Shown here one piece after another: positions 20,831 to 25,704 of a stretch of DNA of 64,000 nucleotides. The stretch covers positions 182,779,657 through 182,843,656 of the forward strand of contig CM039462.1 in NCBI GenBank assembly GCA_022414725.1, in the 5' to 3' direction. The notes under the pieces are model-generated. The model was not told the DNA's origin. It saw only the letters and a list, made by a program, of their open reading frames with translations, and did no database searches. This DNA is from Microglena sp. YARC. Lineage: Eukaryota > Chlorophyta > Chlorophyceae > Chlamydomonadales > Chlamydomonadaceae. Made by a program: the position numbers and the translations under genes. Each line of letters begins with the position of its first letter. Position 1 is the stretch's first letter.

Positions 20831-23583
20831 ACCACCATCATCACCACCACCACACACACACACACCACCACCATCACCACCACCACCACCACCACCAGGT
20901 GCCAACTTGAACATCCCAAACCAAGAGGGCGTGACCGCTCTCCACCTGGCTTGCATGCACGGCTATTACCAGGTGGTTGAGTGCCTACTGACAGCTGGGG
21001 CCAGCACAGTAGCCTGCAACCACCACGGGGCCACGCCACTGATGTGGGCCTGCCGCAGTGGCGAGGAAAGCGCAGCCGAGCAGATCGTCCGTGCCCTTAT
21101 CAGTTACGGCCCCTCATTGCAGGAAGCTGACAGTACAGGGGCTACAGCACTACATACGGGGGCAACAGCACTACATCTGGCCGGCAATATGGGGGCCACA
21201 GCACTACAGATGGCCGACAATACGGGGGTCACAGCACTACACATCGCGTGTGAGCGGGACCACGCACACTTGGTAAACCTACTCTTGGAGGCTGGTGCCT
21301 CTGTTGATTGCAAGAGTTTGCTTCAGTCCTCTCCATTACATGCAGCGGCTCCAGCAGCACGAGCAGGAATCATTCGGGTGAGATTATATTATATATGCTT
21401 CAATGTACGATTCAATGTAAGAATGAATGGAATGATTAATGTACATATATATGAGATTCAATGTGCAATTCAATGAATGAATGGAATGATCAATGCTGTT
21501 TTTCAGATAGACAGAAATGAGTAGGTTCGGGATCTGAAAATATCTTTGGACTATATATACACATATAAGCTGTAAAGCGTGTTGTTGTAAGCCGAACCGA
21601 TCTAGTCGAACTAGCCTAGATCTAGCCTTGCCGATCTGATCAGTCCGATCTAGCCAATCTGATCCGACCTAGCCTAGCCGAAGTTGGAGCTGGCGCACGG
21701 CAGTTGACTTCATGGATGCCTCCCCATTTAGAACCTAACCCAAAGAACTGATCATCCCCCCCCCACACCCCACCACGCACACACACACGCACACACACAT
21801 TTTGCTGCACAGTGACCAGTAAGGCCCTGCCTACAGCATGACAGAACCCAGGACTCCCTGACTCCCTTTCCATTTCTTCCCAGGCCCTCCTCAAAGCTGG
21901 AGCTGGTGTCTCGGCAGTTGACTTCTTGGATGCCTCCCCATTTAGAGCCTGACCAAAAAAATGATCATTCCCTCCACCCCACCACCACACACACACACAT
22001 TTTGCTGCACAGTGACCAGTAAGGCCCTGCCTGCAGCATGACAAAACCCACGACTCCCTGACTCCCTTTCCATTCCTATCCAGGCCCTCCTCAAAGGTGG
22101 CGCTGATGTCTCGGCAGTTGACTTCTTGGATGCCTCCCCATTTAGAACCTAACCCAAAGAACTGGTCATCCCCCCGACACACCCACCCACCACACCCACA
22201 CACACACATTTTGCTGCACAGTGACAAGAAGGCCCTGTCTACAGCATGGCAGAACCCAGGACTCCCTGACTCCCTTCCATTTCTTCCCAGGCCCTCCTCA
22301 AAGCTGGAGCTGGTGACAAAGCAGGCGACTTCATAGGTGCCTTCCCTTTTGAACCTAACCCAAAGAACAGATCCCCACCACCACGGCACACACACAAATA
22401 CAAACTTTGCTATCCAGGCTCTCCTCAAAGCTAGCGCTGACGTCTCGGCAGTTGACTTCTTGGATGCCTCCCCATTTAGAACCTAACCCAAAGAACTGGT
22501 CATCCCCCCGACACACACACCCACCCCACCCCCCCACACACACATTTTGCTGCACAGTGACCAGTGGGGCCCTGCCTACAGCATGACAAAACCCAGGACT
22601 CCCTGACTCCCATTTGAATCCTATCCAGGCGCGCACTTCCTGACTCCCTCACTCCCTTTCCCATCCAACCCTGACTCCCTCACTCCCTTTCCATCCCTAT
22701 ACAGGCCCTCCTCAAAGCTCGCGCTGACGACACGGCAGTTGACTTTATGGGTGCCTCACCTTTGGACATCGCTCGGCAACACGGGAACAAGAGGGTCATT
22801 GAAGTGCTGGAACAAGCTCGCTTCATGTCAGAAATCCACAAGAACAGGCACCAACTCAAGGACCTAGAGAGCTTAGGGGTGGTTGTGGGTGATGGTCAAG
22901 ACGGAGTGGCTGAGGAGGGGTGGAGTGATGAGGCGTCTGCACAAAGAGGGTGTGGCCTAGCTACCGAAGAAGGGGGGGAGCTGGGGGATGGAGAAGGGAG
23001 GGCCCAGGCCCGGACCCAGCGGGGGGAGAGGGTACTTCAAGATGAGGTGGATGGAGAGGGGAGGGCCCAGGCTCGGACCCAGCAGGGGGAGAGGGTACTT
23101 CAAGATGAGGTGGAGGGAGAGGGGAGGGCCCAGGCTCGGACCCAGCAGGGGGAGAGGGTACTTCAAGATGAGGTGGAGGGACAGGAGATGGGTACAGGTG
23201 TGAGTGAAGGGGGCGTTGGAAGACAGGGGATGGGTAGAGGTGCGAGGGGAGGAGGCATTGAGGGGCGGGAGACAGGTAGATATGAGAGGGGAGGAGGCGC
23301 TGGGAGGGAGGGAAGCATGGAGGGGGAGGGAGGCGTGGGGGAAGGGGACTGTTGCTGGCCAGACCTCAACTCAGATTCAGATCTCAACTCAACTCAGATT
23401 CAGATCTCAACTCAACTCAGATTCAGATCTCAACTCAACTCAGATTCAGATCTCAACTCAACTCAGGTTAAGATCTCAACTCAGGTTTCTGTTGAGACCA
23501 CCAAAGATAGTACCACTGGTGAAGACCCTGAGCTGGACTGGAGTGAGGATAATGTTGTAGCTGAGGCTGGAATTGTAGCATAG
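171..23583 (+). CDS. Ankyrin-repeat protein, multi-exon, 5' partial
   Basis: Eight exons join in one open frame: 171-290, 1575-1830, 13522-13699, 14620-14733, 16601-16902, 18208-18289, 20899-21377, 22705-23583. The joined 2,410 nt encode about 802 residues after the incomplete first codon. About 15 ankyrin repeats are visible, most with the TPLH(L/I)A and LLxAGAxV hallmarks, followed by a repetitive charged tail. All introns are GT-AG, and the codon phase matches at each junction. The 33-residue repeat period continues across every join, which is the strongest support for the model. The first exon opens inside an ankyrin repeat behind an acceptor, so the start codon lies upstream of the window. 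Ankyrin repeats form protein-binding solenoids; no catalytic domain or membrane segment is visible, so partner and location are unknown. The introns hold tandem copies of their own exon edges. Confidence is high for the exons and lower for the exact edges of intron 3. Confidence 0.9.
341..535 (+). mobile_element. Dispersed element, family A, copy 1
   Basis: This copy begins GGCGGAGCCCC and carries a GC-rich inverted repeat (CCCTCTTCAAGGGGGCGGGAG). It continues through GACCGA, GAAGCCTGACA, GCCAACAGTCT, CTTCCGTTGCCACCTGTC and a tail near CCAATTTTT. The same order is found at 15100-15300 and 31433-31616, and tail-only copies lie on the minus strand at 15945-16030 and 18318-18460. It has no coding capacity and is probably a non-autonomous element. 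It lies in intron 1 of the ankyrin gene. Confidence 0.7.
575..690 (+). repeat. Dispersed repeat, family E, copy 1
   Basis: The segment TTCTCTTTTGAGCTACGTGTAGCAG... TCTAGGCAGCTCC...CTTGGGCCA recurs in diverged form at about 27150-27260 (TTTCTTTTCGGGGCTACGCGTAG...CTCTAGGCAGCTCC...CTCGGGCCA). Two copies show it is dispersed; its class is unknown. Confidence 0.6.
831..905 (+). mobile_element. Dispersed element, family B, copy 1 with terminal hairpin
   Basis: The start AGTAATGA(C/T)AACGCCTGGTGG is shared with copies at 15649, 15750, 33415 and 33534. This copy ends in a hairpin whose arms are AAGGGAGCCCCGT and its reverse complement, around a loop of about 17 bases. It is non-coding. Confidence 0.6.
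960..1574 (+). repeat. Intron-1 array: CCACCACC tracts with copies of the exon-2 acceptor and start
   Basis: The junction CTTGCAGCAACCAAGGGCATG and the following exon-2 bases recur at about 1085, 1194, 1358 and 1474 before the functional copy at 1575. The copy at 1194-1293 covers about 100 bases of the exon, reads as an ankyrin repeat (VKLLLQHGADVLAPSLD) and ends at an in-frame TGA. The others are cut after about 30 bases and run into CCACCACC-rich intron sequence. They look like decayed acceptor-plus-exon duplications. Confidence 0.8.
1575..1830 (+). CDS. Ankyrin gene, second visible exon
   Basis: The acceptor is TTGCAG|C at 1574 and the donor is CTCAG|GTGGGA at 1831. The frame reads NQGHAHAVKLLLQHGADV, then GLTPLDLACSAM, a less regular 30-residue stretch, and VAQQLLTVGALVTAQ. 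This gives two and a half ankyrin repeats. The exon ends in phase 0 and joins exon 3, which begins DPDGLTPL. Its start is copied in the intron upstream and its end is copied eleven times downstream. Confidence 0.9.
1845..3147 (+). repeat. Eleven tandem copies of the exon-2 end with donor site
   Basis: The block GCTCAGCAGCTTCTGG followed by about 25 more bases ending CTGCCCAG|GTGGGT appears near 1880, 2007, 2102, 2220, 2336, 2456, 2577, 2700, 2818, 2948 and 3105. Spacers are GT/GGGTG-rich and contain poly-G runs (for example 2180-2217). Each copy carries the last 14 or so codons of exon 2 (AQQLLAVGASVTAQ-like) and a usable GT donor. Period is about 95-130 bp. They lie at the 5' end of intron 2. 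Confidence 0.85.
3148..3249 (-). repeat. Inverted minisatellite unit, head to head with the main array
   Basis: This stretch is the reverse complement of the following 81-bp units. It contains GGTACGGTTGGTACG twice, AAGTGTAGGGGGTTGGGCCA and GGAGGTACAGGCGGTTGG, which match ACACTT, GGGGGTGATGCCATC and CCGCCTGTACC of the array in reverse. The orientation flips at about 3250. Confidence 0.75.
3250..5126 (+). repeat. 81-bp minisatellite derived from the exon-3 acceptor and start
   Basis: About 23 units of 81 bp (spacing measured at 3330 to 3411). Each has ACTGCCACAG|GATCCTGATGG CATCACCCCCCTACACTT followed by CGTACC/AACCGTACC repeats. The part after CCACAG matches the acceptor and first codons of exon 3 (DPDG(I/L)TPLHLA), and the rest is intron-like. 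Since 81 is a multiple of three, several frames stay open for hundreds of codons on both strands; these are not treated as genes. A four-unit higher-order period of about 324 bp is visible (variants CCAATCG at 3855 and 4178). Single-base losses cluster at 4490-4670. Confidence 0.9.
5137..5400 (+). repeat. 20-bp minisatellite CCCAAACCTGGACCCTTTGA
   Basis: About ten units of roughly 20 bp with one or two substitutions each, inside intron 2. The core CCCAAACCTGGAC occurs in this orientation here and in the opposite orientation in the next array. Confidence 0.85.
5415..5880 (-). repeat. Opposite-orientation array sharing the same CCCAAACCTGGAC core
   Basis: Repeats of GTGTCCAGGCACGTCCAGG TTTGGGAAACG and related phrases, period about 57-60 bp. 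GTCCAGGTTTGGG is the reverse complement of the core of the preceding 20-bp array, so the two arrays form a large inverted pair. The end at 5805-5870 mixes both orientations. Confidence 0.75.
5896..12672 (+). repeat. Nested 6.8-kb minisatellite derived from the exon-3 acceptor region
   Basis: About 80 units, each with CCACTGCCACAG|GATCCCAATGACC TAACCCCCTACACTTACCGT and then a variable number (2-12) of 9-bp CCAACCATA repeats. The opening matches the exon-3 junction CCACTGCCACAG|GATCCTGATGG, with DPDGLTPL decayed to DPNDLTPY. Copies with CACCAAATAT at 7445, 8621 and 9781 show a higher-order repeat of about 1.16-1.18 kb. A patch at about 8700-9300 has many single-base losses compared with its sister copies. 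It fills most of intron 2. Confidence 0.9.
12673..12835 (+). mobile_element. tRNA-like SINE, family C, copy 1
   Basis: The sequence interrupts the minisatellite. It has a B-box-like GGTTCGATCC at 12683-12692, then GATCAGTACTAAGT, GTAAGACC, GGGTAATCTGTTC and CATGCATTATTGTCA. The same order occurs at 15350-15495 with B box GGTTCAAATCC. No clear A box or full cloverleaf was found, so SINE is an inference from the B box and the second copy. It runs directly into a perfect palindrome. Confidence 0.6.
12836..12923. repeat. 88-bp perfect palindrome
   Basis: The arms 12836-12879 and 12880-12923 are exact reverse complements centred on TGATCA. Outer ends read TGTCAGCTGTAC and GTACAGCTGACA; the core is GGCATCTGATCAGATGCC. 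It directly follows the family-C element, and minisatellite-type sequence resumes at 12924. Confidence 0.9.
12924..13521 (+). repeat. Long partial copies of exon 3 before the real exon
   Basis: Copies starting after CAG at 12945 and 13063 cover about the first 105 bases of exon 3 and stay open (LACAHGSLAMVKELLASGAC and LACTHGSLAMVEELLASGAC), but they run straight into the next intron-type acceptor without a donor. Shorter junction copies follow at about 13196, 13268 and 13340. They link the short decayed units of the minisatellite to the functional exon at 13522. Confidence 0.85.
13522..13699 (+). CDS. Ankyrin gene, third visible exon
   Basis: The acceptor is CTGCCACAG|GAT and the donor is GCTG|GTATGT at 13700. 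The frame reads DPDGLTPLYLACTHGSLAMV, EELLASGACARTPDG, CTALHAACLYGHTGLL and TPLLNA: two ankyrin repeats. It is the parent of the intron-2 minisatellite units. It ends in phase 1. Confidence 0.9.
13702..14405. repeat. GGAT tract followed by CACCACCACCTG trinucleotide-type array
   Basis: Positions 13702-13770 are (GGAT)n-like. Positions 13790-14405 are built from CACCACCAC and CTGCA pieces with no frame-specific bias; the apparent poly-Pro, poly-Thr and poly-Val frames come from low complexity. It lies within intron 3. Confidence 0.85.
14396..14452 (+). repeat. Degenerate partial copy of exon 4 inside intron 3
   Basis: CACTATGTGTGTAACCAG, then GGTGGTCTTGGTGCGCTGCA and CAGCTGGTCAAG match exon 4 (CACTATGTGTGTAACCAGAG at about 14659) with several substitutions. 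The copy has no acceptor or donor of its own. Confidence 0.75.
14620..14733 (+). CDS. Ankyrin gene, fourth visible exon
   Basis: The donor CCAG|GTGTGT at 14734 is clear. The acceptor is best placed at TTCAG|AC (14619), giving DVNCRDRW, ESTPLHYVCNQSGLGAMQQL, VKAGADINAP: one ankyrin repeat. A boundary six bases earlier would restore the usual AGxDVN spacing but lacks AG. An 8-bp direct repeat ATGCTGGT lies at the end of exon 3 (13694-13701) and just before this exon (14608-14615). Confidence 0.8.
14734..14885 (+). repeat. (GTTT)n microsatellite
   Basis: A run of GTTT with occasional GCTT and GTCT begins inside the donor region of exon 4. It sits at the 5' end of intron 4. Confidence 0.9.
15030..15075 (+). 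repeat. Copy of the exon-4 end with donor
   Basis: GTCAAGGCGGGTGTGGATATAA ATACTCCTG|GTGTTTG matches the exon-4 end (GTCAAGGCAGGCGCGGACATAA ATGCTCCAG|GTGTGTG). A shorter third copy, GGACATAAACACTCCGG|GTATG, lies at 16030-16055. Confidence 0.75.
15100..15300 (+). mobile_element. Dispersed element, family A, copy 2
   Basis: GGCGGAGCCCCCCCTTCTGG opens the element, followed by CACCCCGTTGTCC, GACCGACA, AAAGCCTGGCATG, CTTCCGTTGCCA and CACTCTCCGCCAATTTTC. The order and spacing match copies 1 and 3. It lies in intron 4. Confidence 0.7.
15345..15490 (+). mobile_element. tRNA-like SINE, family C, copy 2
   Basis: B-box-like GGTTCAAATCC at 15364-15374, followed by GATCAGTACTAAGT, AGTAAGACC, GGGTAATCTGTTC and GGCATGCATTATTGTCA. 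This is the same order as copy 1 at 12673. As in copy 1, a long inverted repeat starts at the element's end. Confidence 0.6.
15493..15627. repeat. Near-perfect inverted repeat following the SINE
   Basis: Arms of about 60 bp run from GTCACGACAGCTAGGCTACG to its counterpart ending AGCCTAGCTGTCGTGAC. Only a few mismatches are seen and the spacer is about 14 bases. GACATCTGATCAGA and TCTGATCAGATGTC in the arms resemble the core of the palindrome at 12836. Confidence 0.8.
15649..15822 (+). mobile_element. Two family-B elements in tandem
   Basis: Copies start at AGTAATGATAACGCCTGGTGG (15649) and GAGTAATGAGAACGCCTGG (15750). The second carries GGGGCTTGGTATTAA and GGGTAGAGAATGG like copy 1 at 831. 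Confidence 0.6.
15882..15898 (-). other. Isolated tRNA T-arm-like hairpin (B box) on the minus strand
   Basis: On the minus strand GGGGGTTCGATTCCCCC forms a perfect 5-bp stem with a TTCGATT loop, as in a tRNA T-arm. No matching acceptor or anticodon stem was found within 80 bases. It is most likely a tRNA-derived repeat fragment. Similar minus-strand B boxes lie at 24638-24648 and 24988-24998. Confidence 0.5.
15945..16030 (-). mobile_element. Family-A tail fragment, reverse orientation
   Basis: AGTCCTATGCAGCGTCGCAA, GGAAAATTGGCGGAGAGAG and AACGACAGGTGGCAATGGAA are the reverse complement of the 3' part of family A (TTCCGTTGCCACCTGTC... CTCTCCGCCAATTTT...TTGCGACGC). Confidence 0.65.
16160..16205 (-). 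mobile_element. Dispersed element, family D, reverse fragment
   Basis: AAGGTTAGGCAAGTCCCTTT followed by AGCCTATTTGGCTACCCCTG is the reverse complement of the family-D opening (CAGGGGTAGCCAAATAGGCT, AAAGGGACTTGCC) seen at 16955, 17209, 24315 and 25705. Confidence 0.65.
16225..16500 (+). repeat. Tandem copies of the exon-5 acceptor and start
   Basis: Four units of about 62 bp read CACATGCTGCAG|ATGAGGACGGGGACACGCCACTTCACGTCG, then CTAAACACAATGTAACATAC. They match the exon-5 junction CACATGCTCCAG|ATGAGAACGGAGAC at 16600 and end after about ten codons. Confidence 0.85.
16601..16902 (+). CDS. Ankyrin gene, fifth visible exon
   Basis: The acceptor is GCTCCAG|AT and the donor is GCTGAG|GTGACG at 16903. 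The frame reads DENGDMPLHVAASRDYPPL, VEYLLGAGADLEA, GDTALLAACEGG, VQTLLTFGASVHCRS, GRTPLHIASSFGEAEVVNVL, LLAGAEVDAE: three full ankyrin repeats. It joins exon 4 as INAP-DENGD across the splice and ends in phase 0. Confidence 0.92.
16955..17030 (+). mobile_element. Dispersed element, family D, copy 1
   Basis: ACAGTCCAGGGGTAGGCCAA, ATAGGCTAAAGGGACTTGCCC and AGGAAGGGCTTCAAAAGAA match 24315-24390 almost base for base. It follows a (GTT)n run in intron 5. Confidence 0.7.
17060..17205 (+). repeat. Two copies of the exon-5 end with donor and intron start
   Basis: GTGCTAGCTGGCGTGGAGGT, GGATGCTGAG|GTGACGTG and GTGCTGGCTGGCGAGGAGGT, GGATGATGCG|GTGACGTG reproduce the end of exon 5 (CTAGCTGGCGCAGAGGTTGA TGCTGAG|GTGACGTG) plus the following GATGATATATGTTTGT intron bases. 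Confidence 0.8.
17209..17400 (+). mobile_element. Dispersed element, family D, copy 2
   Basis: CAGTCCAGGGGTAG, TTAAAGGGACTTGCC, a (GAT)n run and the distal block GGTGCTCTATTGGACTCCAA ATGTGCCTGCGGCTTAACGG match the copy at 24315-24490 (GGTGCCCCGTTGGACTC). Its distal part is also the left arm of the large foldback. Confidence 0.65.
17320..17722. repeat. Large foldback: about 168-bp arms, 65-bp spacer
   Basis: The left arm 17320-17487 and right arm 17553-17722 are near-perfect reverse complements. They include GGACTCCAAATGTGCCTGC with GCAGGCACATTTGGAGTCC, and ATTGAATGTTTT with AAAACATTCAAT. The arms contain family-D sequence plus a copy of the exon-6 acceptor region (CTGTAG|GTGGAG), so the inversion is younger than those insertions. 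Confidence 0.85.
17840..18205 (+). repeat. Tandem copies of the exon-6 acceptor and start
   Basis: Units of about 100 bp read AATCTGTAG|GTGGAGGACAGC then GATTGAATGGTTTCTATTGC CTGAGCCTATG and CGCTGTTTAACAG, at about 17850, 17953 and 18050; two more starts are in the foldback at 17441 and 17461. They match TCTGTAG|GTGGAGGACAGCGG at 18207. Confidence 0.8.
18208..18289 (+). CDS. Ankyrin gene, sixth visible exon
   Basis: The acceptor is CTGTAG|GTG and the donor is GCAG|GTGGG at 18290. The frame reads VEDSGNTALHLAAKRGHVAV, LEHLIKA: one ankyrin repeat of 27 codons plus one base. It joins EVDAE of exon 5 and the GANLNI start of exon 7 in phase. Confidence 0.9.
18318..18460 (-). mobile_element. Family-A tail, reverse, split by poly-C and (AC)n
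   Basis: CTAGGCGCGTCGCAACC and GGAAAACTGG lie on one side of a run of about 30 C and a (CA)n tract (18366-18425); CAAATTGGGCAAAGAGTGTTGG lies on the other. Together they match the reverse complement of the family-A tail. Confidence 0.55.
18478..18750 (+). repeat. Three copies of the joined exon-5/exon-6 junction, intron absent
   Basis: GTGGATGCTGAG followed directly by GTGGAGGGCAGC occurs at about 18480, 18590 and 18680. In the gene these two sequences are the end of exon 5 and the start of exon 6, separated by 1.3 kb. The third copy continues through TTGCAGTTTTGGAGCGTC to GGTGGGTTGG, resembling the exon-6 donor region. Copies are decayed and have one-base changes (GTTGAT to GTGGAT). Confidence 0.8.
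18840..20575 (+). repeat. 45-bp minisatellite in intron 6
   Basis: Units of 45 bp read ATGCAGCTCAGCACAACACA, ACCGAACACAGCTCACC, ACTGCCCC, with identical four-unit blocks 180 bp apart (for example 19021 and 19201). Because 45 is a multiple of three, one frame stays open from 18884 to 20194 (436 codons, a 15-residue MQLSTTQPN...CP repeat). Units decay toward 20500. It is treated as satellite, not as a gene. Confidence 0.85.
20605..20896. repeat. CCA, CAA and CA microsatellites before exon 7
   Basis: Runs of (CCA)n, (CAA)n, poly-C and (CA)n lead directly into the exon-7 acceptor ACCACCAG. No junction copies are visible here. Confidence 0.85.
20899..21377 (+). CDS. Ankyrin gene, seventh visible exon
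   Basis: The acceptor is ACCAG|GT and the donor is ATTCGG|GTGAG at 21378. The frame reads NIPNQEGVTALHLACMHGYY, VVECLLTAGASTVACNHHG, TPLMWACRSG, LISYGPSLQEAD, an internally repeated GATALH block, VTALHIACERDHAHLVNLLL, EAGASVDCKS and SSPLHAAAPAARAG. This makes about four ankyrin repeats. Between 21133 and 21245 the (G/A)TALH segment has been multiplied four-fold (GATALHT, GATALHLAGN, GATALQMADN, GVTALHIA), an in-frame duplication of partial ankyrin repeats. Confidence 0.92.
21683..22700 (+). repeat. About 200-bp tandem copies of the exon-8 acceptor and start
   Basis: Copies of CCAG|GCCCTCCTCAAAGCTGG, then GCAGTTGACTTCTTGGATGC and CTCCCCATTTAGA start at about 21884, 22083, 22290 and 22419, with a start-truncated one at 21683. 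Between them are shared intron bases (TTTTGCTGCACAGTGACC, ACAGCATGACA, GGACTCCCTGACTCC). Each copy ends in a stop (TTTAGAGCCTGA or equivalent). The functional exon begins at 22705. Confidence 0.87.
22705..23583 (+). CDS. Ankyrin gene, last exon: final ankyrin repeats and repetitive tail
   Basis: The acceptor is ATACAG|GCC. The frame reads ALLKARADDTAVDFMG, SPLDIARQHGNKRVIEVL, EQARF, completing the ankyrin domain, and then leaves it. The tail has three 63-bp units (GEGRAQARTQQGERVLQDEV) at about 22991-23180, a Gly/Glu/Arg-rich stretch, and five units of a 23-bp minisatellite (CTCAACTCAACTCAGATTC-AGAT) at 23367-23485 that cycles through all three frames. It ends at TAG 23581-23583, which lies inside a 75-bp repeat whose frame stays open beyond. 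Confidence 0.85.
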   Translation, partial: ALLKARADDTAVDFMGASPLDIARQHGNKRVIEVLEQARFMSEIHKNRHQLKDLESLGVVVGDGQDGVAEEGWSDEASAQRGCGLATEEGGELGDGEGRAQARTQRGERVLQDEVDGEGRAQARTQQGERVLQDEVEGEGRAQARTQQGERVLQDEVEGQEMGTGVSEGGVGRQGMGRGARGGGIEGRETGRYERGGGAGREGSMEGEGGVGEGDCCWPDLNSDSDLNSTQIQISTQLRFRSQLNSDSDLNSTQVKISTQVSVETTKDSTTGEDPELDWSEDNVVAEAGIVA

Positions 23584-24267
23584 GCTGTAGCTCAGGATAG
23601 AGACTATTTCTCTCATCATCAGCATGGAGAGCCACCTGCGCATAGAATGGTAGCTGAGACTGTAGCTGAGGATCGAGACCATTTCATCCAGCAGCACAAC
23701 AGAGATCCACAGGCAAATGCAAGAGTAGCTGAGACTGTAGCTGAGGATAGAGACCATCTCCTTCAGCAGCACTACCAGGAGCTACGAGCTTATACAATTG
23801 TAGCTGAGACTGTAGCTGAAAATATAGACCACAGCTACCAGGAGCTGCAGACACATGATCATCTGGATGTCATTTTTCGAACGTCACTTTCCTCACCTAG
23901 ATCCTCATTCTCCACTTCTCTGGAGAGTGAGCGTGTGCAAGAGGCAGGAGAGGAAACACACCTATTAGGTGTGGAGAGTGGCTTGGAATCCCTGCAAATC
24001 ATCCTCACAGACCCTGCTCCACACCTACTAGCTTCCACGCCACCGCTCGCCGAGAGAGCAGATACAGCCGAAGGGGGCCCGCTATCAACAGAGAGACCAG
24101 CGTGCGCGGTAGTCGAAGGGGGGCCTCTATCAACTCAGGGGCCAGTGTGCGCGGGTTTCGATCCTTTGGGACGACAGGATCCTCTACCCAGGAATCCGTC
24201 TGACTACCGCCTTGATCCAGATCTAGAATTGAGATTTCGAGCACTTCGCCCACTAGATGTAGATTAG
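23584..24267 (+). pseudogene. Open continuation of the ankyrin gene after an in-frame TAG
   Basis: The frame of the last exon continues for 228 codons to a second TAG at 24265. Four 75-bp units start at 23575, 23650, 23725 and 23800, each giving VAETVAEDRDH-like sequence. In the first unit the GAG of the others is TAG (GTAGCATAGGCT against GTAGCTGAGACT), so the stop looks like a single G-to-T change in a repeat. The rest is Ser, Glu and Pro-rich with no known domain. Either the protein was truncated recently, the stop is read through or spliced out, or the base is an error. An AATAAA lies at 24284-24289. Confidence 0.6.
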
Positions 24268-24283
24268 AATGTTGAGTTTTTTT

Positions 24284-24289
24284 AATAAA
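24284..24289 (+). terminator. Possible polyadenylation signal AATAAA
   Basis: AATAAA stands 17 bases after the second TAG of the ankyrin gene in a T-rich stretch. A single hexamer is weak evidence, and many green algae use TGTAA instead. Confidence 0.3.
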
Positions 24290-24314
24290 AGGATTTTCAT
24301 CTAATGTATGAATG

Positions 24315-24490
24315 TTACAGTCCAGGGGTAGGCCAAATAGTCTAAAGGGACTTGCCCAACCATGCCAGGAAGGGCTGAAAAGAAGAAGAATTGACACCAA
24401 AGGATGGGCCTTCCTGTCATTGATGATGATGATTTCATTTTTCCCGGTGCCCCGTTGGACTCAAAATGTGCCCTCGGCCTGATGGAGTAA
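24315..24490 (+). mobile_element. Dispersed element, family D, most complete copy
   Basis: It opens ACAGTCCAGGGGTAGGCCAA ATAGTCTAAAGGGACTTGCC, continues AGGAAGGGCTGAAAAGAAGA and a short (GAT)n, and ends CCCGGTGCCCCGTTGGACTC, AAAATGTGCCCTCGGCCTGA, TGGAGT. The opening matches 16955 and 25705; the distal block matches 17336-17390. Non-coding. Confidence 0.7.
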
Positions 24491-24599
24491 CGAAACATTG
24501 ATGTGCCAAACTGTCTAGTGAACATTTGGAATTTGAAATTCTACATGGTGTCATATGCCTAAAGGTGTTAAATCGTCTGCACAATACAAGTCGTCCCTT

Positions 24600-25260
24600 C
24601 GTGTGATACCAGTGGAAACTAGGGAGCACAACCACCAGGAATCGAACCCAGGAATCCCACCCACCTACCGTAAACTTACTCTGAAGTGCAGGGTGGCAGC
24701 TTGTCCAAGTGTTCGAGCTTCAAGACTAGGATGTGGGTGTCCCTTCTGTCTCATCCAACAGAGCACCATACTCGTCAGGAACATCGTCACAGGCTCAGGT
24801 TAATGAATTTAAGAACATGCATCCCTCCATGCATCGCCTTGTTCCTCCTGAAATTTATTTTGCACTTCCTGAAGCACCTTGGGGGGGGGGGGGGGGGGGG
24901 GATTGATGAGGGTGAGTGGGTCGGGCGAGTTATGTTACGGTGTGGTTTGGCATGGCACGGTGTGGCTGGTATATCCAACACCCAACAGGAGTCGAACCCA
25001 TGAATATATTTAGAAGCAAGCGATCCCTGTGAAGTGAGAAGGCCGACCTCCGTTATCTAATGACAACTCTGGGGAATATTCACTTGGGGTTGACCTTGTT
25101 TTTTTATTGCAAGGTTTATCAGCCTTCGAGGATTGGAGTATTACATGATTTTTCAGCCAACTCTGGGTTGCTCAGTGCTCACCGTCTTCCACTTTCAAGC
25201 TCCCCCCCGTTCCCATATACCGGTATAGATAATAGCGCAGGTGGTAATTATCACTTAGAC
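24600..25260. repeat. tRNA-like and other dispersed repeat fragments
   Basis: Minus-strand B boxes GGTTCGATTCC (24638-24648) and GGTTCGACTCC (24988-24998) lie in a patchwork of repeat fragments. ACCAGGGAGC... and GTGCTCACCGTCTTCCACTT at about 25175 recur at 26060 and, split by a MITE, at 34028-34260. A G run lies at 24880-24900. No coding exon is seen. Confidence 0.5.
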
Positions 25261-25396
25261 CAGGGAGCCAATTTTGCGGATTAGACAATTTAAATACTTG
25301 TTCAGGTCGGGGCCAGGAATCATAGATGTCGCCAAGATGTTTTACCCCCCTTAAAGTAGCTGAGCTCCCACTGATACACTAGTTACACCGGGTTAG

Positions 25397-25513
25397 GTGC
25401 CGATTATACCTAAGGGTTTGGCGCCGACCCAGGCCCTCGGCCCACCCCAATCGACTGAGGCCTTCCTCCCACGCCACGCGCTCATGAGACGCGACATGGG
25501 ACGGCCACCTCAG
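25397..25513 (+). CDS. Probable internal exon of an unrecognised gene
   Basis: The acceptor is GGTTAG|GTG and the donor is CCTCAG|GTTAGT at 25514. The 39-codon frame reads VPIIPKGLAPTQALGPP, STEAFLPRHALMRRDMGRPP and ends in phase 0. It is GC-rich and non-repetitive, unlike its surroundings. It may belong to the gene whose later exons lie at 27.0 and 28.7 kb, but no shared motif proves this. I do not recognise the protein. Confidence 0.4.
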
Positions 25514-25704
25514 GTTAGTAAGGGCGGGCAGGTTGTTTACAGGGGCTCAGCCCTCTCACTAACTGGGATCCCTCATGGATCCACCCTCACTGGAATTCTG
25601 ACAGGGATCAAGGCCGTACGCATGTGTTGCAGCCCGTGTTTGCGCGCACGGTCAATGTGTGCAGTACATGTGTGTGCGTGTTGCGCATGTTTGTATGTGT
25701 GTGT

